Source: a bacterium
Lineage (GTDB): Bacteria; Patescibacteriota; Minisyncoccia; Phycocordibacterales; UBA12079
Assembly: GCA_030641525.1 (NCBI GenBank)
Contig: DAOWHH010000002.1
Coordinates: 1-50,557 of the forward strand
Length of the DNA: 50,557 bases
Direction of reading: 5' to 3'
Below, piece by piece: positions 37,295 through 45,730 of this stretch. A program made the position numbers and the translations under genes. The notes under the pieces were generated by a model. The model did no database searches and was not told the origin of the DNA. It worked only from the letters and a program-made list of their open reading frames with translations. Each line of letters begins with the position of its first letter. Position 1 is the first letter of the stretch.

Positions 37295-38119
37295 TTATAC
37301 TATATCAGCGAAATATCGCTCAGTTTTTTTGAAGAAAACTATTCCAATTACAAGTAAGATTAAAACTGCTACTAAAGAAATTCCAAGCAATTCCCAATTT
37401 ATAGGGGCATTTCCAAAAAGGGCAGCACGAGATGTTTTTATAACTCCAGTCATTGGGTTGATAGCTAATAGAACAGACCATTTTCCTGTAATACTGGCTG
37501 GATATATTACTGGGGTCACAAAAAGTAACATTTGTATAAAATAAGGGAGAATATATCTCACATCTCTGTATTTTACATTTATAGCAGCAAGAAATAATCC
37601 TCCTCCTACTGCGGTTATAAATGTGATAAAAAGTAATAACGGTAATACTAAAAGTATTATTGGGCTTGGAGTAAAATTATAATAAAACATTAATCCTACA
37701 AGAATTAATGATGCAATTCCAAAATCAACAAATTTAGTGACAATTCCTGAAATCGGTAAGATAAGTCGTGGAAAATACACTTTAGTAATTATATTGGCAT
37801 TTCCAACTAATGAATTACTTGTTTCTGAAAGAGCAGAGGAAAAGAATTGCCAGAATAAAAGTCCTGAGTAAACAAAGATAGGGTAAGGTATTCCGTCAGA
37901 AGGCATTTTTGCAAGACCACCAAAAAAAATACTAAATACAACCATTGCCATAAAAGGTTGAAAGACAGCCCAAGCAATACCTACAAATGTCTGTTTATAT
38001 CTAACTTTTATATCCCTCCATGCAAAAAAATATGCTAATTCTCTATATTCCCATATTTCTTTGAAATCGTTCCAGCTAAAAGTTTTTTTTGGTTTTAATA
38101 TTGTTGTTTTCATTACCAT
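37295..38119 (-). CDS. wzm: polysaccharide ABC exporter permease
   Basis: YRELAYFFAWRDIKVRYKQTFVGIAWAVFQPFMAMVVFSIFFGGLA; ABC-2 type membrane helices. Confidence 0.93.
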   Translation of the reverse strand: MVMKTTILKPKKTFSWNDFKEIWEYRELAYFFAWRDIKVRYKQTFVGIAWAVFQPFMAMVVFSIFFGGLAKMPSDGIPYPIFVYSGLLFWQFFSSALSETSNSLVGNANIITKVYFPRLILPISGIVTKFVDFGIASLILVGLMFYYNFTPSPIILLVLPLLLFITFITAVGGGLFLAAINVKYRDVRYILPYFIQMLLFVTPVIYPASITGKWSVLLAINPMTGVIKTSRAALFGNAPINWELLGISLVAVLILLVIGIVFFKKTERYFADIV

Positions 38120-38361
38120 TTACTTATTTTTTTTACGACTTTCTTTTTTAGTCCGAGATATGATTTTGTGGCTTCTTTTTCTAATTCGGGAGATACAAGT
38201 CGTAAAAGTTCTTTTCCGAGAATACGATATTGCCCACCAACTTTATTGGCTCTTATAAGTCCATTTTTTAACATTCTTTTAATAGTGCTATTACTTATCT
38301 TCAATAATTCCTGAGCTTCATTTGTGGTATAAACAGCATTTTTTTCAATTTCCTTTGTCAT
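38113..38361 (-). CDS. excisionase/MerR-type helix-turn-helix protein
   Basis: YTTNEAQELLKISNSTIKRMLKNGLIRANKVGGQYRILGKEL; overlaps the wzm start by 7 nt. Confidence 0.85.
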   Translation of the reverse strand: MTKEIEKNAVYTTNEAQELLKISNSTIKRMLKNGLIRANKVGGQYRILGKELLRLVSPELEKEATKSYLGLKKKVVKKISKW

Positions 38362-38368
38362 AATAAGT

Positions 38369-38418
38369 TAAACATACAAATATACGAGTTATGCGAATGA
38401 TACGAATATTTGCGAATA
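38369..38418 (+). repeat. TACGAAT-type repeat, copy C, in the promoter region of the HTH-wzm operon
   Basis: TAAACATACAAATATACGAGTTATGCGAATGATACGAATATTTGCGAAT. Confidence 0.85.
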
Positions 38419-38539
38419 AAAAAGTTAAAAGCTTATAAGACTTTTGACTTATTTACATTATACAGAAGTGTCAAAAGGTGTCAATGTGTATCAGTCAAAA
38501 ATGTGTTTATCCTTTATATATTTATGATATAATAAATCT

Positions 38540-39001
38540 ATGCAAAAAAAGACTTTTTCTTTAATATTGCTTTTTGTGATATATGTTATCTTATTTTTTG
38601 ATTTGATGGCTTTTAAGTACTTTTTTTATTGGCGGTTTTGGTGGTATGACATAGTGATGCATTTTACTGGTGGTTTGTGGATTGCATTATTAGGATATTA
38701 TTTATTCTTTTTTGCTGGTTTTGCTGGTTTGGGTAGAAAAATAATCAAGAGTGATTCGGTGTTTTGGGTGACATTTGTTTTTGTTCTGACAATAGGTATT
38801 CTGTGGGAACTTTTTGAGTTGATTGCTACATCGTTTGATTTGCCTCTTAATTATTTCTTTGATACGGGTTTGGATTTGATAATGGATATGTTAGGATGGG
38901 CACTTATTTATTATTTCTTTTTGAGAAAAATAGTCATTCAAACAAAGAGTAAAATTATTACTGAAAAACTTTTTCCTACGGAACACAAAAAAATTACTTA
39001 A
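38540..39001 (+). CDS. multi-pass membrane protein (DUF2238-like)
   Basis: Four hydrophobic segments; YDIVMHFTGGLWIALLGYY, ILWELFE, DTGLDLIMDMLGWA. Confidence 0.75.
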   Translation: MQKKTFSLILLFVIYVILFFDLMAFKYFFYWRFWWYDIVMHFTGGLWIALLGYYLFFFAGFAGLGRKIIKSDSVFWVTFVFVLTIGILWELFELIATSFDLPLNYFFDTGLDLIMDMLGWALIYYFFLRKIVIQTKSKIITEKLFPTEHKKIT

Positions 39002-39042
39002 AAATTTCAAACCACTCCCAGTGGGTCGGGTGAAATTTTTTC
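39002..39042 (+). terminator. putative intrinsic terminator
   Basis: AAATTTCA...TGAAATTTTTT outer stem with an inner GC-rich stem. Confidence 0.65.
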
Positions 39043-39124
39043 TTTGCTAAAGCAAAGAACAGTATTTTTTTGTTAAAAGTTTTAATGCAATAATTTTACT
39101 CTTTATTCTCATTAAGTTGAAAGA

Positions 39125-39148
39125 GCGACCACTTCGTGGTCGCCATTT
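39125..39148 (+). terminator. intrinsic terminator
   Basis: GCGACCA-CTTCG-TGGTCGC. Confidence 0.75.
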
Positions 39149-39281
39149 TGTATTGTAAATTTTCATTAGGTTGGAAAAGAAATAAAACTGAATAAATAGA
39201 CATTAATTGTTTATTTTGTTAATATGATTTTAAATTGGTGATGATTTTCAGTTCTTTAATACTAAGTAGGGGGGAAGTATT

Positions 39282-39521
39282 ATGGCTCTTAAAATAATGC
39301 CGTTTGGTAAGTTTATAGGGGGTTATTTTTTCTATAATGGAGAATTGTATTTTGGGAAAAAACATGGAAGGTGGATTATTCATTCTTCTGTGGTTGATGG
39401 GATAATTTTATTAGAAATGAGTAAGGTAAAAATTTATCCCTGTTCGAACATAAAGATTGTGCCTGAAGAAGAATTTGACAAATATGGGCTTCCTGCAAAA
39501 TGGGAAAAAGATGTTGCATAA
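39282..39521 (+). CDS. small orphan hypothetical protein
   Basis: 79 aa, strong SD GGGGGGAAG, terminator downstream. Confidence 0.65.
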   Translation: MALKIMPFGKFIGGYFFYNGELYFGKKHGRWIIHSSVVDGIILLEMSKVKIYPCSNIKIVPEEEFDKYGLPAKWEKDVA

Positions 39522-39536
39522 AATTTGCAGTTTTCG

Positions 39537-39568
39537 AATCTCGCTGTTAAAGGCGAGATTTTTTTATT
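39537..39568. terminator. intrinsic terminator between convergent genes
   Basis: AATCTCG...CGAGATTTTTTT. Confidence 0.8.
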
Positions 39569-41078
39569 TTTCTAGTTTTTTTAGGGCTGATTTGATATGT
39601 CTTTTGGCATCACTTGTTTTAGCTATTGTTAACCATTTAGGGTTAGGGCAAAATTCTTTTTTTGTCATGATATCTACTATATCTCCATTTTTTAATTTGG
39701 TATCTAAAGAGACTAATTTTCCGTGAACTTTTGCTCCGTGCATATGGTTCCCAATATCTGAATGAATGGCATAAGCAAAATCAACAGGATTTGAGTCTAC
39801 GGGTAAATCAATTACATCTCCATTGGGAGTGAATACAAAAATTCTATGTTTAAAAAAATCTTTTTTCAATTCACTTATAAATTCTGTTGATTCTGTATTT
39901 TTTGGTTGATTAGCTAATTGTTTAATCCATTCAGGAGTATCTTTTGTATTATAAATTTTTTTGTCTTTGTTAGAGTTGTCTTTGCTCATCATTTTAGATA
40001 AAAGGCCTGTTGACCAAATCTTATCTAATTTAGATTGGTTGTAATTTACATTATTCTTATAAGATAGATGAGAAGCAATTCCATATTCAGCCTCTTTATG
40101 CATTTCCGCAGTTCTTAATTGGATTTCTACTACATTACCAAGTTGTGTGAAAATGGTAGTATGCAAACTTTGATATCCGTTAGGTTTAGGAAAAGCTATA
40201 TAATCTTTAATTTTTCCTGGCATTGGTCTTCTAAAACCATGAATAATTCCTAAAGCTTTATAACAATCATTAGAAGTAGGAACAATAATTCTCAAAGCTG
40301 CTATATCGTATATTTTATTTATATCCCAATCTTTTCTTTCTAATTTTTTATATAAACTATAGATACCTTTTATTCTATAATCTGATTTTATATTTGTGAG
40401 TCCTTCTTTAGCCAGTCTTGTTTTAATCCTCTGGCTAACTTTTTTGAGTGATACAATATCATCATGAGTTCTCTGGTTGATTATTTCTACAACTTTTTTG
40501 TGTTCAGAAGGGTAGACAAAAGGAAAAGAAAGATCTTCTAAATTACGATTCAATACTCCCATTCCTAAGCGATAAGCAAGAGGAGCAAATATTTCTAAAG
40601 TCTCTGTGGCAATACGTAATTGTTTTTCTTTGGGAACATACCCTAGGGTTTGCATATTATGCATTCTGTCAGCGAATTTTATCATTACAACTCTAATATC
40701 TTGAGAGGTGGCTATAAATAATTTTCTTAAACTTTCAGAGTGTCTTTTTAATCCTCTAAATTTTATTTTTCCTAATTTGGATACGCCCTCTATCAGAAAA
40801 GTTATTTCTTTGCCGAATTCTTTTTCTAATTGTTCTTTAGGGATATTTGTATCTTCTATGGTGTCATGAAGAAGTCCTGCTACTACGATAGTTGTTCCCA
40901 TACCTAATTTTGCTAATATTTTTCCTGTTTCATAGACATGGTTAAAATATGGTTCGCCTGAATATCTTCTTTGTCCAGAATGGGCATTTACGGCAAAATT
41001 AAAAGCTTTGATAATTAAATCTTTATTTTCACTTGTAGGGGATTCCATAAAGGAAATAATATCTTTAGCTGTTTTCAT
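39564..41078 (-). CDS. rel: RelA/SpoT family (p)ppGpp synthetase/hydrolase (HD + synthetase + TGS, no obvious ACT domain)
   Basis: VVAGLLHDTIEDT; FADRMHNMQTL; YRIKGIYSLYKKLE; PKPNGYQSLHTTIF; TGS VFTPNGDVIDLPVDSNPVDFAYAIHSDIGNH. Confidence 0.95.
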   Translation of the reverse strand: MKTAKDIISFMESPTSENKDLIIKAFNFAVNAHSGQRRYSGEPYFNHVYETGKILAKLGMGTTIVVAGLLHDTIEDTNIPKEQLEKEFGKEITFLIEGVSKLGKIKFRGLKRHSESLRKLFIATSQDIRVVMIKFADRMHNMQTLGYVPKEKQLRIATETLEIFAPLAYRLGMGVLNRNLEDLSFPFVYPSEHKKVVEIINQRTHDDIVSLKKVSQRIKTRLAKEGLTNIKSDYRIKGIYSLYKKLERKDWDINKIYDIAALRIIVPTSNDCYKALGIIHGFRRPMPGKIKDYIAFPKPNGYQSLHTTIFTQLGNVVEIQLRTAEMHKEAEYGIASHLSYKNNVNYNQSKLDKIWSTGLLSKMMSKDNSNKDKKIYNTKDTPEWIKQLANQPKNTESTEFISELKKDFFKHRIFVFTPNGDVIDLPVDSNPVDFAYAIHSDIGNHMHGAKVHGKLVSLDTKLKNGDIVDIMTKKEFCPNPKWLTIAKTSDAKRHIKSALKKLEK

Positions 41079-41319
41079 CTCGTTAGAAACAGGTCGCGAT
41101 AGTCACGACTTGTTGAATTAGTTTTTTGTAAATTTTAATTCGACTTTTCATAAATAAATTACTTTACCCTTTGTGACTATAGCCTCTAATGGGTTCATAT
41201 TATATATTTTAATATAATAAAGGAAAATTAAATATTTGACAAGGTGATTATCTTTTGTATAATAAAGTTAAAATGTTCTTTTTATTTATGTCTTTCATCA
41301 ATCCAAGGGGGAATATAAA

Positions 41320-41538
41320 ATGAAAAAAAACGATTTGTTTAATCATATAAAGAGTATTCTGGAAAAGAAGGATAAAGAAACCTATATCTTGCCCATAAAA
41401 CTTTTTCCTAGCACATGTCAAAACATAAAGGAACGTGAGGATGAGTATATAAAAATGACTTTTGGTATAGGATGGGTTTTTTCAGCAAATAGAGGAAAAG
41501 ATATTAAATTTTCTAAACAAAAACAAAAAAAGAAATAA
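41320..41538 (+). CDS. small orphan hypothetical protein
   Basis: 72 aa, SD AAGGGGGAA, terminator downstream. Confidence 0.65.
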   Translation: MKKNDLFNHIKSILEKKDKETYILPIKLFPSTCQNIKEREDEYIKMTFGIGWVFSANRGKDIKFSKQKQKKK

Positions 41539-41555
41539 ATATTGCTTGTATTTAT

Positions 41556-41582
41556 AAAGTGGACTTCAAGTCCACTTTTTTT
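41556..41582 (+). terminator. intrinsic terminator
   Basis: AAAGTGGACTTCAAGTCCACTTTTTTT. Confidence 0.9.
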
Positions 41583-41620
41583 ATTGAAAAATAGTGATTT
41601 TTGGGATATAAATAGTGTTA

Positions 41621-42358
41621 ATGATAACTAAAAAAAATAAAGGACATTTGCATTTATTAACTCAAAATATACGAAAAATATCAGAAATTTTTTCATCTAT
41701 GGGTTTTGAAATTGCCAGTGGTCCAGAATTAGAAAATGAATATTATAATTTTGAAGCTTTAAATTTTCCCAAAGATCATCCTGCTAGAGATATGCAAGAT
41801 ACTTTTTGGTTAAAGCCAGATAATCTAAAAAAACTTTTAAGAACTCAAACTTCAGATGTACAAATAAGATATATGGAAAAAAACCAAGCTCCCTTTGCTA
41901 TTATTGTTCCTGGTAAAGTTTTTAGAAATGAAGCTACTGATACTACTCATGAAGCTCAATTTTATCAATGTGAAGGTTTAGTGGTGGGGGAGAATATAAC
42001 TTTAGCTAATCTGAAAGGGACTCTTGAGACTTTTTTGAAAAAACTTTTTGGAGATGATGTAATCATCCGACTTCGTCCTGGATATTTTCCATTTGTGGAA
42101 CCAGGGGTAGAAGTGGATATGATTTGTTTTAAATGCAAAGGGGATGGTTGCCCTTCTTGTTCACATAGTGGATGGATTGAAATTTTAGGAGCAGGGATGG
42201 TTCATCCAAATGTTTTGAATACAGTAGGAATTGATTCAAGAAAATATCAAGGATTTGCTTTTGGAGTAGGAATAGATAGGGTCATAATGCTAAAACATGG
42301 AGTGGATGATGTTAGAAGATTTTATTCGGGAGATTTAAGGTTAGTGAATCAATTTTAG
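41621..42358 (+). CDS. pheS: phenylalanyl-tRNA synthetase alpha subunit, short form without N-terminal coiled coil
   Basis: [106 protein letters not shown]. Confidence 0.95.
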   Translation: MITKKNKGHLHLLTQNIRKISEIFSSMGFEIASGPELENEYYNFEALNFPKDHPARDMQDTFWLKPDNLKKLLRTQTSDVQIRYMEKNQAPFAIIVPGKVFRNEATDTTHEAQFYQCEGLVVGENITLANLKGTLETFLKKLFGDDVIIRLRPGYFPFVEPGVEVDMICFKCKGDGCPSCSHSGWIEILGAGMVHPNVLNTVGIDSRKYQGFAFGVGIDRVIMLKHGVDDVRRFYSGDLRLVNQF

Positions 42359-42371
42359 GAAATAATTATAT

Positions 42372-42677
42372 ATGAAGCAATATCAAGAACAAGTTAATAA
42401 ATGGTTTAAAGAAAAGAAATGGGATTATTGGGATCCTTTAGCTATCATTACTAGGTTATTTGAGGAATGTGGTGAATTGGCTAGAGAAGTTAATCATGTA
42501 TACGGTCCAAAACAAAAAAAATTAGAAGAAAAAAAGAAAAATATTGAAGATGAAATAGGTGATATTATTTATACTTTAATTTGTTTTGCTAATTCTCATG
42601 ATATAGACCTAGAAGAAGCGACTCAAAAAAGTATTGATAAAGTTGCTGATAGAGATAAAGATAGATATAAAAAATAA
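42372..42677 (+). CDS. MazG-like nucleotide pyrophosphohydrolase
   Basis: LAIITRLFEECGELAREVNHVYG...IEDEIGDIIYTLICFANSHDIDLEEA. Confidence 0.85.
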   Translation: MKQYQEQVNKWFKEKKWDYWDPLAIITRLFEECGELAREVNHVYGPKQKKLEEKKKNIEDEIGDIIYTLICFANSHDIDLEEATQKSIDKVADRDKDRYKK

Positions 42678-43171
42678 TGAAAATTGATAACAAGACTAGG
42701 GTATATATAGACGGTGCGAATTTATATAATGCTTCAAGATTTTTTGATTGGAAGTTGGATTATAAAAAACTTTATGTTTGGCTTAGTGAGAATTTTAAAA
42801 CAGAAAAGATTTATTTGTTCATAGGTTTTGTTGAAGAAAACAAAGATTTATATGATTTTTTAGAAAAAATTGGATACAAAATAGTTTTTAAAAAAACTTC
42901 CAAATCAAAAGGACAGATAAAAGGTAATTGTGATGCTGAGTTAGTTTTAAAATCAGCAGAGGATATTATTAGAAAAGATATGAAAAAAATAGTTTTAGTT
43001 TCGAGTGATGGAGATTTTTCTTGTTTGTTAGAATTTGCTAAGAATGAGAATAAAGAAATTTTTGTTGTTTCTCCTTCTCAAAAACTTTCTTATTTAATAA
43101 GAAGATTGTATGTAAAAACTGTTTATTTAAAAGATTTGAAAGAATTATTAAAGAGAAAAGGCCCCCGGTAG
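42677..43171 (+). CDS. NYN domain (LabA/DUF88-like) protein
   Basis: TRVYIDGANLYNASR; KGNCDAELVLKSAEDI; KKIVLVSSDGDFSCLLEFAK. Confidence 0.9.
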   Translation: MKIDNKTRVYIDGANLYNASRFFDWKLDYKKLYVWLSENFKTEKIYLFIGFVEENKDLYDFLEKIGYKIVFKKTSKSKGQIKGNCDAELVLKSAEDIIRKDMKKIVLVSSDGDFSCLLEFAKNENKEIFVVSPSQKLSYLIRRLYVKTVYLKDLKELLKRKGPR

Positions 43172-43240
43172 AAACTAACTCCTACAAGGGCCCTCTTCAT
43201 GGTTATATTGATATAATAACAATAATAAAAAAAAAGCAAT

Positions 43241-45730
43241 ATGCAATTTTCATATAAATGGATACAAGAATATTTTGAAGATCCTAATCCTACCCTAGTC
43301 CGACCAGACGAGTTTAGGACGGACGGACAAGGACCTTTACCTGAGATTAAAGACTTGGTGGAAATTTTAACATTTCATGCTTTTGAGATAGAAGGAGTAA
43401 ACGGAGATTTAATTGATATTGATGTGCTTCCTAATAGAGCTCATGATTGTTTGTGTTATGAGGGGATTGCTAAAGAAATTTCGGTTTTAACTGGTTTGAA
43501 ATTAAAAGAGAATAAAATTGAAGTTAAAACAGAGTCAGGATTAAAATCAGAAGATCATATTTCACTTGAAGTTGAAGACTCTGTTTTGGTACCTCGGGCT
43601 ACTAAAAGATTGGTTCAAAATGTAAAAATAGAAACTTCTCCTGATTGGTTGAGGAAAAAATTAGAATCAATAGGGCAGAAATCAATTAATAATGTGGTGG
43701 ATATTACTAATTATGTAATGTGGGAGACTGGACAACCAGTGCATGCTTTTGATTTTGATAAAATTGCAGGAGATCCTAAAAAAGAATTTTATATTAGAAA
43801 TGCTAAAAAAGGGGAGAAAATTACTACATTGGATGGACAAGAATTTGATTTGGATGAAAGTATTATTGTTATCAGTGATAAAGATAAAGCTTTAGATATT
43901 GCTGGGATTAAAGGTGGGATAGTTTCAGGAATAGATGAGAATACTCAAAATATTGTTTTATCAATTTGTAATTTTAATCAAACCAATATAAGAAAAACTT
44001 CAAGGAAATTGGGTTTGAGAACAGATGCTTCTGTGCGATTTGAGAATGGGGTTTCTCCTGATAAAGTTGGGGAAGCTATGGAAAGATTAACTCAATTAAT
44101 AATTGAAATTACAGGAGGAAAAGCTTCTGAAGATATTTTGGATGTATATCCTAGAAAAGCCAATCTGTATAAGGTAGGTGTTTCCACTTCAGAAGTTAAT
44201 AGATTATTAGGATTGGATTTTTCAGATAAAGATATGGAAGATATTTTTAATCGTTTTGGTTTTGATTTTGAAAAAGTAAATCCTATTGATAAAGTTTTGG
44301 AATTGGCTCCAATTGCTGAAGGTAAAAGATATAGGAATGGAGCTTCTGTGACATATGATGCTCCAGAGGAATATGATTGTTCATCTTTTACTGCTTATCT
44401 TTTTGTTCAAGCAGGAATTGGAATTCCACGAATTTCGGTGGATCAATATGTTTGGGGAGAAGAAATTTTAGATTCAGATTTGAAAGCAGGGGATTTGGTA
44501 TTCTTTAATACAGAGAAAGGAAAGATTCATACTGAAACTATAGAATTTTTAAAAGGAACGAAAGTTGAAAAAGGAATAGATCATGTTGCTTTATATTTAG
44601 GCGATGGAAAGATAATTCATGCTTCCGATAAAAATGAAGAAGATGGTGAGATTTTTATTGAAGAATTAAAAGAATCAAAATTCTTTGAAAATGTTGTTGG
44701 TTATAGAAGAATGTCTGGTAATTCAGAAAGGTATGTCGTAAGTATTCCTCATGAAAGATTAGATTTGAGAATTAAAGAAGACTTGATTGAAGAAATAGGG
44801 AGGGTTTATGGTTATAGGAATATTGAACCTGAACTGGTTAATCCTAATTTTTCAAACGAACAAGGAAAAATATTTAAACCAAAAATAAATAAGGAATTTT
44901 ATTACATAAATAAAATTAGAAATATTTTGGTTGAGGCAGGTTTTTCTGAAGTTTATACTTATACTTTTGGAGATAAAGGGAATGTTGAAGTACAGAAACC
45001 TTTAGCTTCTAATTTGGGATTTTTGAGAACTAATTTGAGTGATGGAGTTCAAAAATCTTTAGAATTGAATATTAAAAATGCTCCTGTTTTAGGTTTGGAT
45101 GAAATTAAGATTTTTGAGATTGGAAAGGTTTTTCCTGATATTGATGGGGAATATTTGTCTATTTCCTTAGGAATAGCTTCTTTGAAAAATAAAAAGAAGA
45201 AAAATTCTTTAGAAGAAGATGTTTTGCAAGATGTTTTGAGTAAGTTAATAGAAGAATTAGGTTTGTCTGAATTTGATATTAGGAATAGTGAATTAGTAAA
45301 AGAAATTCTCAAACCTAATAGATCCTTTGAATTTCATTTAGATAAATTAATAGAAGAATTACCAGAACCTTATTCTTATGAAGATGTTTTAAAAATGGAT
45401 TCTAATGATCCTAAATTTTCAGTCGTGCAAGATGAAAAGATTTTTAAATCTATATCTAATTATCCTTTTATGTTGAGAGATATATCAGTTTTTGTTCCAA
45501 ATGAATTTAGTGAAAACGATTTGTTAGAAATAATAAAGGAAAATGCTGGGGATTTGTTGGTGCAAAGTAAATTATTTGATATTTATTCACCAGAAGGAGG
45601 GGATAAAACTTCTTATGCTTTTAATTTGGTTTTTCAATCACAAGAAAAAACTTTAACGGATGAAGAAATAAATGAGGTGATGGATAAAATTACTTCTCAA
45701 ATTCAATCTAAAAATTGGGAGGTTAGATAA
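43241..45730 (+). CDS. pheT: phenylalanyl-tRNA synthetase beta subunit with inserted NlpC/P60 domain, lacking the N-terminal EMAP/OB tRNA-binding domain
   Basis: B3/4: NNVVDITNYVMWETGQPVHAFDFDKI; B5 split: LYKVGVSTSEVNRLLGLDFSDKDMEDIFNRFGFDFEKV ... RYVVSIPHERLDLRIKEDLIEEIGRVYGYRNIEP; FDX-ACB at C-terminus; NlpC/P60 block in between. Confidence 0.95.
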   Translation: MQFSYKWIQEYFEDPNPTLVRPDEFRTDGQGPLPEIKDLVEILTFHAFEIEGVNGDLIDIDVLPNRAHDCLCYEGIAKEISVLTGLKLKENKIEVKTESGLKSEDHISLEVEDSVLVPRATKRLVQNVKIETSPDWLRKKLESIGQKSINNVVDITNYVMWETGQPVHAFDFDKIAGDPKKEFYIRNAKKGEKITTLDGQEFDLDESIIVISDKDKALDIAGIKGGIVSGIDENTQNIVLSICNFNQTNIRKTSRKLGLRTDASVRFENGVSPDKVGEAMERLTQLIIEITGGKASEDILDVYPRKANLYKVGVSTSEVNRLLGLDFSDKDMEDIFNRFGFDFEKVNPIDKVLELAPIAEGKRYRNGASVTYDAPEEYDCSSFTAYLFVQAGIGIPRISVDQYVWGEEILDSDLKAGDLVFFNTEKGKIHTETIEFLKGTKVEKGIDHVALYLGDGKIIHASDKNEEDGEIFIEELKESKFFENVVGYRRMSGNSERYVVSIPHERLDLRIKEDLIEEIGRVYGYRNIEPELVNPNFSNEQGKIFKPKINKEFYYINKIRNILVEAGFSEVYTYTFGDKGNVEVQKPLASNLGFLRTNLSDGVQKSLELNIKNAPVLGLDEIKIFEIGKVFPDIDGEYLSISLGIASLKNKKKKNSLEEDVLQDVLSKLIEELGLSEFDIRNSELVKEILKPNRSFEFHLDKLIEELPEPYSYEDVLKMDSNDPKFSVVQDEKIFKSISNYPFMLRDISVFVPNEFSENDLLEIIKENAGDLLVQSKLFDIYSPEGGDKTSYAFNLVFQSQEKTLTDEEINEVMDKITSQIQSKNWEVR
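43298..43324 (+). repeat. imperfect in-frame palindrome in the pheT N-terminal region
   Basis: GTCCGACC-AGACGAGTTTA-GGACGGAC, encoding part of the extra LVRPDEFRTDGQG. Confidence 0.6.
44306..44728 (+). other. NlpC/P60 domain insertion inside pheT
   Basis: EEYDCSSFTAYLFVQAGIGIPRISVDQY ... LKAGDLVFFN ... IDHVALYLGDGKIIHAS; Cys codon 44378-44380, His codons 44582-44584 and 44618-44620. Confidence 0.9.

Noticed and set aside
42372-43171. MazG-NYN as a toxin-antitoxin pair
   Set aside because: MazG here is a pyrophosphohydrolase-type fold, not the MazE/F toxin-antitoxin; no evidence of toxicity from sequence.
43172-43240. T-box or Phe leader-peptide attenuator before pheT
   Set aside because: No T-box consensus and no Phe-rich leader ORF; only a hairpin is visible.
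43241-45730. PheT insertion as a frameshift or intein
   Set aside because: The frame is continuous and the insert lacks intein/Hint splice motifs; the sequence matches NlpC/P60 instead. An assembly chimera cannot be excluded without reads.
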